Shown piece after piece: positions 1 through 6,055 of a stretch of 6,327 nt of DNA (within the stretch, counting starts at the first letter, position 1; each line of letters begins with the position of its first letter). Under the pieces are notes generated by a model. It ran no database searches. It worked only from the letters and a program-made list of their open reading frames with translations, and was not told the origin of the DNA. The position numbers were made by a program, and so were the translations under genes. Origin of the DNA: Alphaproteobacteria bacterium (GTDB lineage Bacteria; Pseudomonadota; Alphaproteobacteria; Puniceispirillales; Puniceispirillaceae); contig WTHV01000015.1 of NCBI GenBank assembly GCA_011525265.1, forward strand, positions 1-6,327. Direction: 5' to 3'.

Positions 1-344
1 CTCACACGTCGATCAATCTCCGCCGCAGGTGTTTTTGCCTGCTTTAGGCCAAACGCCATGTTTTTGTAAACTGTCATATGCGGGTAAAGCGCATAGGTCT
101 GGAACACCATAGCAACACCGCGTTTTGATGCTGCCACTTCATTGACTTCAGTATCGCCAATAGAAACAGAACCGCCTGTGATTTCTTCCAAGCCAGCAAT
201 CATACGAAGCAATGTTGACTTGCCGCACCCTGACGGGCCAACAAACACAACAAATTCGCCATCTTTAATATCTAGGTCAACACCATGTATCACCTCAGCT
301 GCTTCATAGCTTTTGCGTACATCACGTAATGTTAAACTGGCCAT
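1..344 (-). CDS. smoK: Polyol ABC transporter ATP-binding protein, N-terminal part (cut by window edge)
   Basis: This is the nucleotide-binding subunit that powers import through the two permeases encoded upstream; it would act on the cytoplasmic face of the inner membrane. I translated the 114 codons present. They begin MASLTLRDVRKSYEA, with a probable A-loop tyrosine at Y13. The Walker A motif GPSGCGKST is at residues 36-44, followed by LLRMIAGLE, and the Q-loop is at Q82 in MVFQTYALYPHMTV. This is the MalK/UgpC/SmoK (CUT1) type. The signature motif, Walker B and the C-terminal regulatory domain expected in a protein of about 330-370 residues lie outside the window. The start is fixed by GGAGG four bases upstream of the ATG. 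The first 13 bases overlap the end of the dehydrogenase gene in another frame, so translation is probably coupled. Family assignment is firm; the symbol follows the alphaproteobacterial smo system and rests on context. Confidence 0.93.
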   Translation of the reverse strand, partial: MASLTLRDVRKSYEAAEVIHGVDLDIKDGEFVVFVGPSGCGKSTLLRMIAGLEEITGGSVSIGDTEVNEVAASKRGVAMVFQTYALYPHMTVYKNMAFGLKQAKTPAAEIDRRV

Positions 345-1753
345 TTTTCCTCCAAGTCGGCAATTGCCTGCCGAAGTAATGAAATAAATTCAGGATAAGT
401 TTGCGGGATATCGCCCCACAATTGTTCACTCGTTAAAAATTCTTGTGTGCCTAGCATTTCAGACAATTTGTCCCAGCTGGGCTCCACATAGGCAAAGGGT
501 ATTTTCTTTTGTGCGACATGTGTGGCAAAGACATGCCAGCTCGCGATTGAATGAATGGCCGCAGATGGCACAATACCTTGCGCAAAACAGCCCTCGATGG
601 TTGGACGAATGAAAATAGGGAATTTCGCCATCCCATCAGCGCAAATGCGAGCGATTGTATCGCCAATGGCTTGGTTGCCAAACCGTTTTGCGGTCTTGTC
701 TTGATAAGCCTCTTTTGCAAATGGCAAATCAAGAGTGATCGCAGGCAGAACCTCTTCTGTCTCAAACTTATCAAAATGCGCCTTTAGGTGCGGTGTGACC
801 ATAATTTCATCAAAGGTTTCAAGCCCTTCCAATGCCCCAAGATAAGCCAAGGCTGTATGACCACCATTGAGGACACGAATTTTCGTTTCCTCATAGGGAT
901 CAACATCTTTTGTAACGGTAACACCAACTTGTGCCAAATCTGGCATATCAGATGCGGCAGTATCCGCGATAACCCATTGAATATAATCTTCACACATAAT
1001 TGGCGAGATAACAGGCTCTAGCACCATTTGTGACATCTCATCACAAAGAGACTCAGGCGGGCGCGGCGTGATACGGTCAACCATTGAACAAGGGAATGCA
1101 CAATGTGCCTTCACCCATGCAATCAAATCTGTATCACCAAAGGCGTTCAAATAAGCCAATAAATTGCGCTCAAGCATCTTGCCGTTTTGGCGAATATTAT
1201 CACAGCACGCAATGGTAAGCGGCTCAGATGTTGCTGTCATACGGGACTTAAGTGATGAGCGAAGATAGCCATAAACGCTTTGCGCCTCTCCACCTGCTAA
1301 CTCAGATGCAATAAGAGAATGCGCGATATCAAGATGGCCATTCGGGTCAGTGTAATAGCCGCTTTCTGTTACGGTAATTGTGACAAGCTTCACAGATGAA
1401 GCTGATAATAGCGCTTCTGCAGTTGCGGCATCACGTGCCCAGTCACAAAACTGCACATGGGCGCGCACTTTGCTATATTCGCTAACATTATCAGCAGAGA
1501 TGGATTTTACAAAATATCCGTCAAAATGATTAATTTCCTTGGCAATATTGGCAAAAGACTCACTCTCAGATGCCCGCAGATTAACTGCCGCAACGCCCCA
1601 ACGAAGGTCATTTGTTTTTGCCATATAGGCATCAAGATACACCGCTTGATGCGCTCTATGGAAGGCGCCAAAGCCAAGATGCACGACCCCTACTTCGCAT
1701 TGTGAGCGATCATAGTGAGATGCTAAAATCTGCGTATTCGCAAGCCCGTCCAT
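332..1753 (-). CDS. mtlK: Long-chain mannitol-type polyol dehydrogenase (mannitol 2-dehydrogenase family)
   Basis: This is predicted to oxidise D-mannitol to D-fructose, or a related polyol such as D-arabinitol to its ketose, with NAD+ in the cytoplasm. The 473-residue length matches the long-chain mannitol dehydrogenase family (about 480-490). The N-terminal Rossmann motif GVVHLGFGAFHRAHQAVY spans residues 22-39. CDNIRQNG follows at 184-191 and the family motif MVDRITPRP at 224-232. The catalytic pattern K-x4-N-x2-H is intact as K291, N296 and H299 within KIRVLNGGHTALAYLG, equivalent to the Lys-Asn-His set of Pseudomonas fluorescens mannitol 2-dehydrogenase. The gene starts three bases after the regulator's stop with only a weak purine-rich stretch upstream, so coupling is likely, and its end overlaps the ATPase start. 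Alternatives are D-arabinitol 4-dehydrogenase or, less likely in this context, a fructuronate/tagaturonate reductase. Family assignment is firm; exact substrate is not settled by sequence. In Pseudomonas the same enzyme is called MtlD. Confidence 0.92.
   Translation of the reverse strand: MDGLANTQILASHYDRSQCEVGVVHLGFGAFHRAHQAVYLDAYMAKTNDLRWGVAAVNLRASESESFANIAKEINHFDGYFVKSISADNVSEYSKVRAHVQFCDWARDAATAEALLSASSVKLVTITVTESGYYTDPNGHLDIAHSLIASELAGGEAQSVYGYLRSSLKSRMTATSEPLTIACCDNIRQNGKMLERNLLAYLNAFGDTDLIAWVKAHCAFPCSMVDRITPRPPESLCDEMSQMVLEPVISPIMCEDYIQWVIADTAASDMPDLAQVGVTVTKDVDPYEETKIRVLNGGHTALAYLGALEGLETFDEIMVTPHLKAHFDKFETEEVLPAITLDLPFAKEAYQDKTAKRFGNQAIGDTIARICADGMAKFPIFIRPTIEGCFAQGIVPSAAIHSIASWHVFATHVAQKKIPFAYVEPSWDKLSEMLGTQEFLTSEQLWGDIPQTYPEFISLLRQAIADLEEKWPV
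349..353 (-). promoter_or_regulatory. Ribosome binding site of the ABC ATPase gene, inside the dehydrogenase gene
   Basis: GGAGG on the minus strand sits four bases before the ATG at 344. It lies wholly inside the last codons of the dehydrogenase gene, whose C-terminal residues LEEKWPV are encoded by the same bases that form the Shine-Dalgarno sequence and start of the ATPase. It decides the ATPase start and implies termination-reinitiation coupling. Confidence 0.8.
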
Positions 1754-1756
1754 ATC

Positions 1757-2641
1757 TTAAACACTCTCTGAAATAAGCTCGTTACGTGCCAATTTACGAT
1801 AGTCTGAAGGCGTCATGCCCTTTAACTTGCGGAATTGGCGATTGAAGTTAGCGAGATTTTGAAACCCTGATTGATAACAAATCGTGGTGACCTGATCGTC
1901 GGTGTTGTACAGCATTGAACAGGCCTGACCGACCCTAACCCGTGTAATGAAATCAACGAAATTATGGCCTGTGACTGATTTAAAGTTACGGCTAAAGCTA
2001 GATTGCGCCATGCCTGCAGCTTCTGCGGCTTCAGACTGCGAAATTTCTTCACGGTAATTCTTCACAATATGATCAATCACCGTGCCAATACGTGCGTGCT
2101 TAGAGCCACTATCAACATGCGTGACCTGCATACTTGAAAGTGTTTTCTTCTCTGCATGCTCATTCAGGCGCACAAGAAAGCGCACGAACGCCAAAATACG
2201 TTCTACACCTTGATTGTCACGGATGGCCTCGAGATGGCCTTTGGCAAAAGTTGGGTTAAAGCCGACAAATTGCACACCCATGCGTGACATATAGAGCATA
2301 TCAAGAACTGTTGAGAACTCAGGAAATGCCTCGACAAGACGTGTGAGAGAGCCATGTGAGAATTGCACCAACATATCTCTTGTGGAGACTGTTTCTGTGT
2401 GACGCTCGTCTGAAATCCAATTATGTGGCACATTTGGCCCTGTTAGGAACAAATCGCCAGCATTAAATTCGCCAATATAATCGCCAATAAACGCTTTGCC
2501 AGTTGTGGCTGTAATAAGATGTAGCTCATATTCTTCATGCGCGTGCCACCGGCACAAATCTGAAGGCCAGCCATGCTCCAGATAACGGATCGACCGCGTT
2601 GTGCGGTCTACCATTTCAATTTCTGGTGCAATCACAGACAT
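1757..2641 (-). CDS. AraC-family transcriptional regulator of the polyol operon
   Basis: This is a 294-residue regulator with a sensing domain and a DNA-binding domain. The N-terminal cupin-like part contains RWHAHEEYELHLI (31-43) and GEFNAGDLFLTGPNVPHNW (57-75), the usual ligand-binding barrel of AraC proteins; H33, H35 and H73 fall at typical barrel positions. The C-terminal domain has two helix-turn-helix units: about 199-221 (EISQSEAAEAAGMAQSSFSRNF) and about 249-272, the second ending in the family hallmark GFQNLANFNRQFRKLKGMTP (259-278) followed by SDYR. The gene lies two bases after the second permease and three before the dehydrogenase, so it is made with the genes it probably controls. 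The expected role is polyol-dependent activation, by analogy with MtlR of Pseudomonas fluorescens, but direction and ligand are inferred. Only a poorly spaced GGAG about 13 bases upstream serves as ribosome site, which suggests low, coupled translation. Confidence 0.9.
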   Translation of the reverse strand: MSVIAPEIEMVDRTTRSIRYLEHGWPSDLCRWHAHEEYELHLITATTGKAFIGDYIGEFNAGDLFLTGPNVPHNWISDERHTETVSTRDMLVQFSHGSLTRLVEAFPEFSTVLDMLYMSRMGVQFVGFNPTFAKGHLEAIRDNQGVERILAFVRFLVRLNEHAEKKTLSSMQVTHVDSGSKHARIGTVIDHIVKNYREEISQSEAAEAAGMAQSSFSRNFKSVTGHNFVDFITRVRVGQACSMLYNTDDQVTTICYQSGFQNLANFNRQFRKLKGMTPSDYRKLARNELISESV

Positions 2642-2643
2642 AA

Positions 2644-3480
2644 CTACTTAACCGCTCCGAATGTCAGGCCTTTAACAAGCTGCTTTTGACAGAACCACCC
2701 AAGGACAACGATGGGACCAACCGCGGCTGTTGATACAGCTGATAGGCGGCCAAAGAACAAGCCTTCTGGTGCGCGGTTCCCTTCAATCAACTTTGATAAT
2801 GTTGCCGCTTCTGTTGTTGTCAGGCGCACAGTCCAATATGCCTCATTCCAGCAGAAAATAAAGCACAGCAAAGCCGTTGATGCCAATCCACCCCATGCCA
2901 ATGGCAATAAGATATCCTTGATTTCACCCCACAAGGTGACGCCATCCATCTTGCCAGCTTCGATAATCTCTTTTGGAATTTCCTTAAAGTAGGTGAATAG
3001 CATCCAAATCACGATTGGCAGATTAATCAAGCATAATACCAAGATTACGAGGAAATGCGTATCGAAAATACCTAAGAAATTCTTGGTCAAGAATGTCATT
3101 GGATAAAGCACTGCCGCCGCAGGAAGCATCTTTGTTGATAGCATCCATACAAGCACGTCTTTAGTGCGCTTCGTTGGGTTAAAGGCCATTGCATAAGCAC
3201 AAGGCACACCAACAAATAGCGCAAACAACGTTGCAAAGCTGGCTGTAATGATTGAATTAATCGCAAAGCGCCAATAATCATAATTCTCTGTCATATTCAG
3301 ATAATTTTCGAGCGTTGGCGTAAAGAAGAATAGAAATTCTGGCTTTACCGCATCCGCATCTGATTTGAAACTGGTGAAAACCATCCAAAAAATCGGAAAG
3401 AAGAAAATAATCGCTACTGTCCATGCCAGTGTTGGCCATAGGATGCGAGATAGCTTTGATGAAGTACCGATAACGGCCAT
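2644..3480 (-). CDS. smoG: Polyol ABC transporter permease, MalG/SmoG type
   Basis: This is one of two inner-membrane subunits forming the translocation channel for the polyol. The 278-residue protein shows about six hydrophobic segments, at roughly 16-36, 72-98, 108-130, 140-162, 196-212 and 247-265. The cytoplasmic EAA loop that docks on the ATPase is clear at 174-193: EAGKMDG followed twelve residues on by LP. MLSTKMLPAAAVLYPM (113-128) and the C-terminal end LVKGLTFGAVK are typical of the MalG-like subunit of mannitol/sorbitol (SmoG/MtlG) transporters. It starts 12 bases after the partner permease with a good Shine-Dalgarno, and its stop lies two bases before the regulator's ATG. Family assignment is firm; substrate is inferred from the adjoining dehydrogenase and binding protein. 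Confidence 0.93.
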   Translation of the reverse strand: MAVIGTSSKLSRILWPTLAWTVAIIFFFPIFWMVFTSFKSDADAVKPEFLFFFTPTLENYLNMTENYDYWRFAINSIITASFATLFALFVGVPCAYAMAFNPTKRTKDVLVWMLSTKMLPAAAVLYPMTFLTKNFLGIFDTHFLVILVLCLINLPIVIWMLFTYFKEIPKEIIEAGKMDGVTLWGEIKDILLPLAWGGLASTALLCFIFCWNEAYWTVRLTTTEAATLSKLIEGNRAPEGLFFGRLSAVSTAAVGPIVVLGWFCQKQLVKGLTFGAVK

Positions 3481-3488
3481 GTTCTACT

Positions 3489-3494
3489 CTCCTT
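3489..3494 (-). promoter_or_regulatory. Ribosome binding site of smoG overlapping the smoF stop codon
   Basis: AAGGAG on the minus strand lies eight bases upstream of the ATG at 3480. Its first bases are shared with the TAA stop of the preceding permease gene (TAAGGAG), so ribosomes finishing one permease are placed on the site for the next. This arrangement fits equal production of the two channel subunits. Confidence 0.7.
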
Positions 3495-4434
3495 AATCAA
3501 TCAAGCTCTTGCCAACCATGCGCAGCAAGAAAATCGCAACAATGTTGGCAAGGATAACCGCAAAAATACCAGTCGCAGATGCAGCACCAATATTATTCGA
3601 AGCAAACTCACCAATAAGATAAGGTAGATTTTTGTTACCATTACCTCGGCTGACAATTTCAATTTCGGCATAAAGCGAGAGATGAAAGATTGATTGAATC
3701 ATAACCACAATAGCAATCGGACGCGCCAAATGTGGAATGGTTAGATACACAAATTGTGACCAAGCTGATGCGCCATCTAAAACAGCAGCTTCTTTTTGCT
3801 GTTGATCTTCAGACTGCAACGATGTCATGAAAATTAGCACAGCAAAAGGCGTCCATTGCCACGCAACCATCATAATCACCGCATAGGATGATGTTTGTGT
3901 CGCACGGAATGATAGCGGCTCAAATTCTGGCCATAGAGAGAAGAACCCGCCCAATAATGGGAATTCCCTCAAGCCTATTACAAGCTGATTAATGCCTTCG
4001 ACAGCCAAACCGTTCAAGCCAAGAACCGGGTCTAGGATCATGTTAATCCACAGAACCGCATTCACAGCAGGCATCACGAAAAAGGGCGAGATAAGCAAAA
4101 CACGCACAATGCCGCGGCCTGGGAAAGTGCGGTTGACTAGAACCGCAATCGCAAGACCCAAAACAACTGTAATAACAAGGATAGAGCCGACAATGAACAA
4201 GCTGTTCTGAACAGCGAACCAAAAATCTTTCGATTTATAAAGAACATATTCATAATTGCCAAAGCCACGCCAATTCGCCAATTGCGGCGTAGTCCATTCT
4301 GGCTTTCTCAAATTATTCAGAACATAGCGGATAAATGAGAAATACAAAGTCATGCCAAGCGGGATAAGCATCCACACCAATAGTAACAAGACTGCCGGCG
4401 CTTGAAGAAGACGTGTAAGTGTTTTGCTGAACAT
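3493..4434 (-). CDS. smoF: Polyol ABC transporter permease, MalF/SmoF type
   Basis: This is the second channel-forming inner-membrane subunit. It has 313 residues and about six hydrophobic segments, at roughly 13-34, 76-100, 110-134, 183-206, 236-256 and 286-306. The EAA loop is at 214-236: KEAAVLDGASAW followed by LTIPHL. The N-terminal stretch with LLLLVWMLIPLGMTLYFSF and the FGNYEYVL segment at 58-65 are typical of MalF-like subunits of SmoF/MtlF transporters. The stretch at about 134-181 between the third and fourth segments is long and looks partly extra (see findings). The start has only a weak CAGG about nine bases upstream, and it is separated from the binding-protein gene by 177 bases holding a hairpin. 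Both features suggest lower expression than the binding protein. Family assignment is firm; substrate is by context. Confidence 0.92.
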   Translation of the reverse strand: MFSKTLTRLLQAPAVLLLLVWMLIPLGMTLYFSFIRYVLNNLRKPEWTTPQLANWRGFGNYEYVLYKSKDFWFAVQNSLFIVGSILVITVVLGLAIAVLVNRTFPGRGIVRVLLISPFFVMPAVNAVLWINMILDPVLGLNGLAVEGINQLVIGLREFPLLGGFFSLWPEFEPLSFRATQTSSYAVIMMVAWQWTPFAVLIFMTSLQSEDQQQKEAAVLDGASAWSQFVYLTIPHLARPIAIVVMIQSIFHLSLYAEIEIVSRGNGNKNLPYLIGEFASNNIGAASATGIFAVILANIVAIFLLRMVGKSLID

Positions 4435-4554
4435 TTTACATAGCCTGTATTGTGCACCATTGATAATAGCCCAAAAGGTACCACCAAGCTGCTTTGAAAA
4501 TACGAATTAAAACAATTAAATAAGTGAGTTGGCTAAGTGCCAAAACCAAATTTT

Positions 4555-4594
4555 TAAAGAAAAGTAAGAAGGCCTAGCGAACACTAGGCCTTCT
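4555..4594 (-). terminator. Strong hairpin with U-rich tail between binding-protein and permease genes (partial terminator or 3' stabiliser)
   Basis: A perfect 11-bp stem (AGAAGGCCTAG at 4594-4584 pairing with CTAGGCCTTCT at 4577-4567 in minus-strand reading) encloses a six-base loop. It begins 17 bases after the binding-protein stop codon. In the transcript it is followed by the U-rich run UACUUUUCUUU, so it resembles a rho-independent terminator, though the U tract is interrupted. As no other gene-like signal separates the flanking genes, it most likely lets only part of transcription through, or protects the upstream mRNA from 3' decay. Either way binding protein would exceed permease. A weaker 5-bp inverted repeat (TTGGC/GCCAA, 4529-4543) follows in the same gap. 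On the plus strand there is no U tract, so it acts, if at all, on the minus strand. Confidence 0.72.
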
Positions 4595-4611
4595 CGTCTC
4601 AGGAGGTTGAG

Positions 4612-5895
4612 TTAAAAATAACCTGCTTCTGACATGATTGCTTCAGCTGCTGCTTGTGAAGCTGCTAGAGCAGCGTCAACTGACTTTGCACCTGAAAGGG
4701 CTGCTGCCATTTCTTGAGCTACTGCAGAACCCACTTCTGGGAATTCTGGGATAGCTGCGAACTGAACACCAACATATGGCTTGATATCTGTAGCTGCTGG
4801 AGCTGCTGATTCGATAGCTGCCATTTCAGCTGCTGCGAAACCTGCTACTGCCTGGAACTCAGGATATGCATATGTTGAAGCACGTGTGCCTGTTGGTACT
4901 GATGCCCAACCGAAATCTGGGTGCTCTGCAACGGCTTTGATGTATGCCTTTGAAGTTGCCCATTCGATGAACTTCTTAGCTTCGTCAGCATTTGGTGAAC
5001 CTGCAGGAACGGCCATTGCCCATGCCCACAACCAGTTTGCACCTACAGCGTTACCAGCATTTGGTGACTGTGCGTATGCAACACCATCAACTTCTAGGAA
5101 TGAAGCAGCGATTGTTGCATCGATCCACATACCACACTTGCCTTCGTTATAAAGAGCAAGAATTTCGTTGAATGAGTTACCTTCTGAACCTGGAGGGCCA
5201 TAGTTACCCAATAGGTCTACGTAGAAGTTAATTGCTTCTTTCCACTGTACTGAATCGATTGTTGGACGCATGTCCGCATCGAACCAAGCACCGCCGAATG
5301 AGTTAACAACAGTTGTGATGAACGCCATGTTGTCACCCCAGCCTGGCTTACCACGCAAACATGCGCCATAAACGTCATTTGCTGGATCGTGGATAGCAGC
5401 AGCTGCTGCCTTCACGCGTGCCCATGAATCGTTGTCTTTGATTGTTACACCAGCTGCATCTGTTAGGTCCTTACGGTACATAACCATTGATGACTCACCA
5501 TAGAATGGTGCCGCATATAGTGTGCCATTATGTGACAAACCATTGCGCATTGCTGGAAGCATATCATCGATATCATATGCTGCACCGAAGTTTAGTGGCT
5601 CAATCCAGCCAGCTGCGCCCCAGATTGGTGCTTCTTGCATACCAATGTTGATGATATCGTACTGACCACCACCAGTTGCTGTGTCTGAAGTAACCTGCTC
5701 ACGTAGAACACCTTCTTCTAGAGACACCCAGTTAAGACCAACACCTGTTTCTGCAGTGTAAGCTTCAGCAACTTTCTGCATGTTGATCATGTGACCGTTA
5801 TTTACAATCGCGATAGTCAGATCTGCTGCTGACGCGATTGAAGCACCTGACATGACGAATGCCATACCCAATGCTGCGTTACGTAAAGATTTCAT
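4612..5895 (-). CDS. smoE: Periplasmic polyol-binding protein of an ABC transporter (SmoE/MtlE type)
   Basis: This captures the polyol in the periplasm and delivers it to the two permeases. From the start chosen here the precursor has 427 residues. It opens with a Sec signal peptide: K2 and R5, a hydrophobic core, and an A-S-A cleavage site after residue 23. The mature part begins ADLTIAIVNNGHMINMQKV, the typical start of SmoE-like family 1 solute-binding proteins. Later landmarks are APIWGAAGWIEPL (89-101), YGACLRGKPGWGDN (176-189) and GKCGMWIDAT (252-261); C179 and C254 are probably a disulfide pair. The start at 5895 is preferred over an ATG six bases upstream because GGGAGG abuts that upstream ATG but lies six bases before this one. 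The C-terminus is alanine-rich, as is common in the family. Codons are strongly biased to GCT/GCA, GGT, GTT, AAC and TAC, unlike the neighbours. Exact ligand is unproven. Confidence 0.93.
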   Translation of the reverse strand: MKSLRNAALGMAFVMSGASIASAADLTIAIVNNGHMINMQKVAEAYTAETGVGLNWVSLEEGVLREQVTSDTATGGGQYDIINIGMQEAPIWGAAGWIEPLNFGAAYDIDDMLPAMRNGLSHNGTLYAAPFYGESSMVMYRKDLTDAAGVTIKDNDSWARVKAAAAAIHDPANDVYGACLRGKPGWGDNMAFITTVVNSFGGAWFDADMRPTIDSVQWKEAINFYVDLLGNYGPPGSEGNSFNEILALYNEGKCGMWIDATIAASFLEVDGVAYAQSPNAGNAVGANWLWAWAMAVPAGSPNADEAKKFIEWATSKAYIKAVAEHPDFGWASVPTGTRASTYAYPEFQAVAGFAAAEMAAIESAAPAATDIKPYVGVQFAAIPEFPEVGSAVAQEMAAALSGAKSVDAALAASQAAAEAIMSEAGYF

Positions 5896-5901
5896 AATCA
5901 T

Positions 5902-5907
5902 CCTCCC
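5902..5907 (-). promoter_or_regulatory. Ribosome binding site deciding the smoE start
   Basis: GGGAGG on the minus strand directly touches an ATG at 5901 and lies six bases before a second in-frame ATG at 5895. Spacing of zero is not usable and six is good, so initiation should be at 5895. This is the strongest ribosome site in the operon, in keeping with an abundant binding protein. Confidence 0.8.
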
Positions 5908-5977
5908 ATGAAACCACTTTGAAGTGTCAAAACGTTACCTACTAAAATACCGCATATGCCAATATTATTATGTCATT

Positions 5978-6006
5978 GATATATACTATTTTGACAGGTT
6001 AAACAA
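5978..6006 (-). promoter_or_regulatory. Candidate sigma-70-type promoter of the operon
   Basis: In minus-strand reading TTGTTT (6006-6001) is followed after 17 bases by TATATC (5983-5978). The predicted RNA start would be near 5971, giving a leader of about 75 bases. Both hexamers are imperfect, as expected for an activator-dependent promoter, and the A/T-rich surroundings give several other possible -10 elements (for example CATAAT at 5972-5967). This is a best guess based on spacing and position. Confidence 0.35.
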
Positions 6007-6021
6007 AGCGGTTAAGTGAAA

Positions 6022-6055
6022 AATCCTATTAGTAGACTGGAATATGAATAGGATT
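6022..6055. repeat. Perfect 9-bp inverted repeat, candidate operator
   Basis: AATCCTATT (6022-6030) and AATAGGATT (6047-6055) are exact reverse complements separated by 16 bases. The element ends 15 bases upstream of the candidate -35 hexamer of the operon. The position suits an activator site for the AraC-family protein encoded in the operon; RhaS, an AraC-family member, uses inverted half-sites with a 16-base spacer. It could equally be chance in A/T-rich DNA or a site for another regulator. Confidence 0.45.

Noticed and set aside
451..1705. Several short open frames on both strands within the dehydrogenase gene
   Set aside because: They are out-of-frame or antisense shadows of a 473-residue protein with intact motifs; none shows domain features.
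1822..3281. Short open frames within the regulator and smoG genes
   Set aside because: Shadows of confidently identified genes, with low-complexity or cysteine/glutamine-rich composition typical of the wrong frame.
3992..4210. 72-codon plus-strand frame opposite smoF
   Set aside because: Basic, threonine/arginine-rich product typical of the antisense of a membrane protein; no start signals.
4781..5152. 123-codon plus-strand open frame opposite smoE
   Set aside because: It lies antisense to a well-supported gene, is alanine/serine-rich because it mirrors the GCT/GCA codon pairs of that gene, and has no recognisable family or ribosome site.
5915..5926. CACTTTGAAGTG near-palindrome in the smoE leader
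   Set aside because: Arms are only five bases around a two-base centre; as RNA it forms at best a four-pair hairpin, so a regulatory role cannot be supported.
5928..5940. AACGTT core in the leader as a LacI/CcpA-type operator
   Set aside because: Only the central six bases are symmetric and the flanks do not match; too weak to call.
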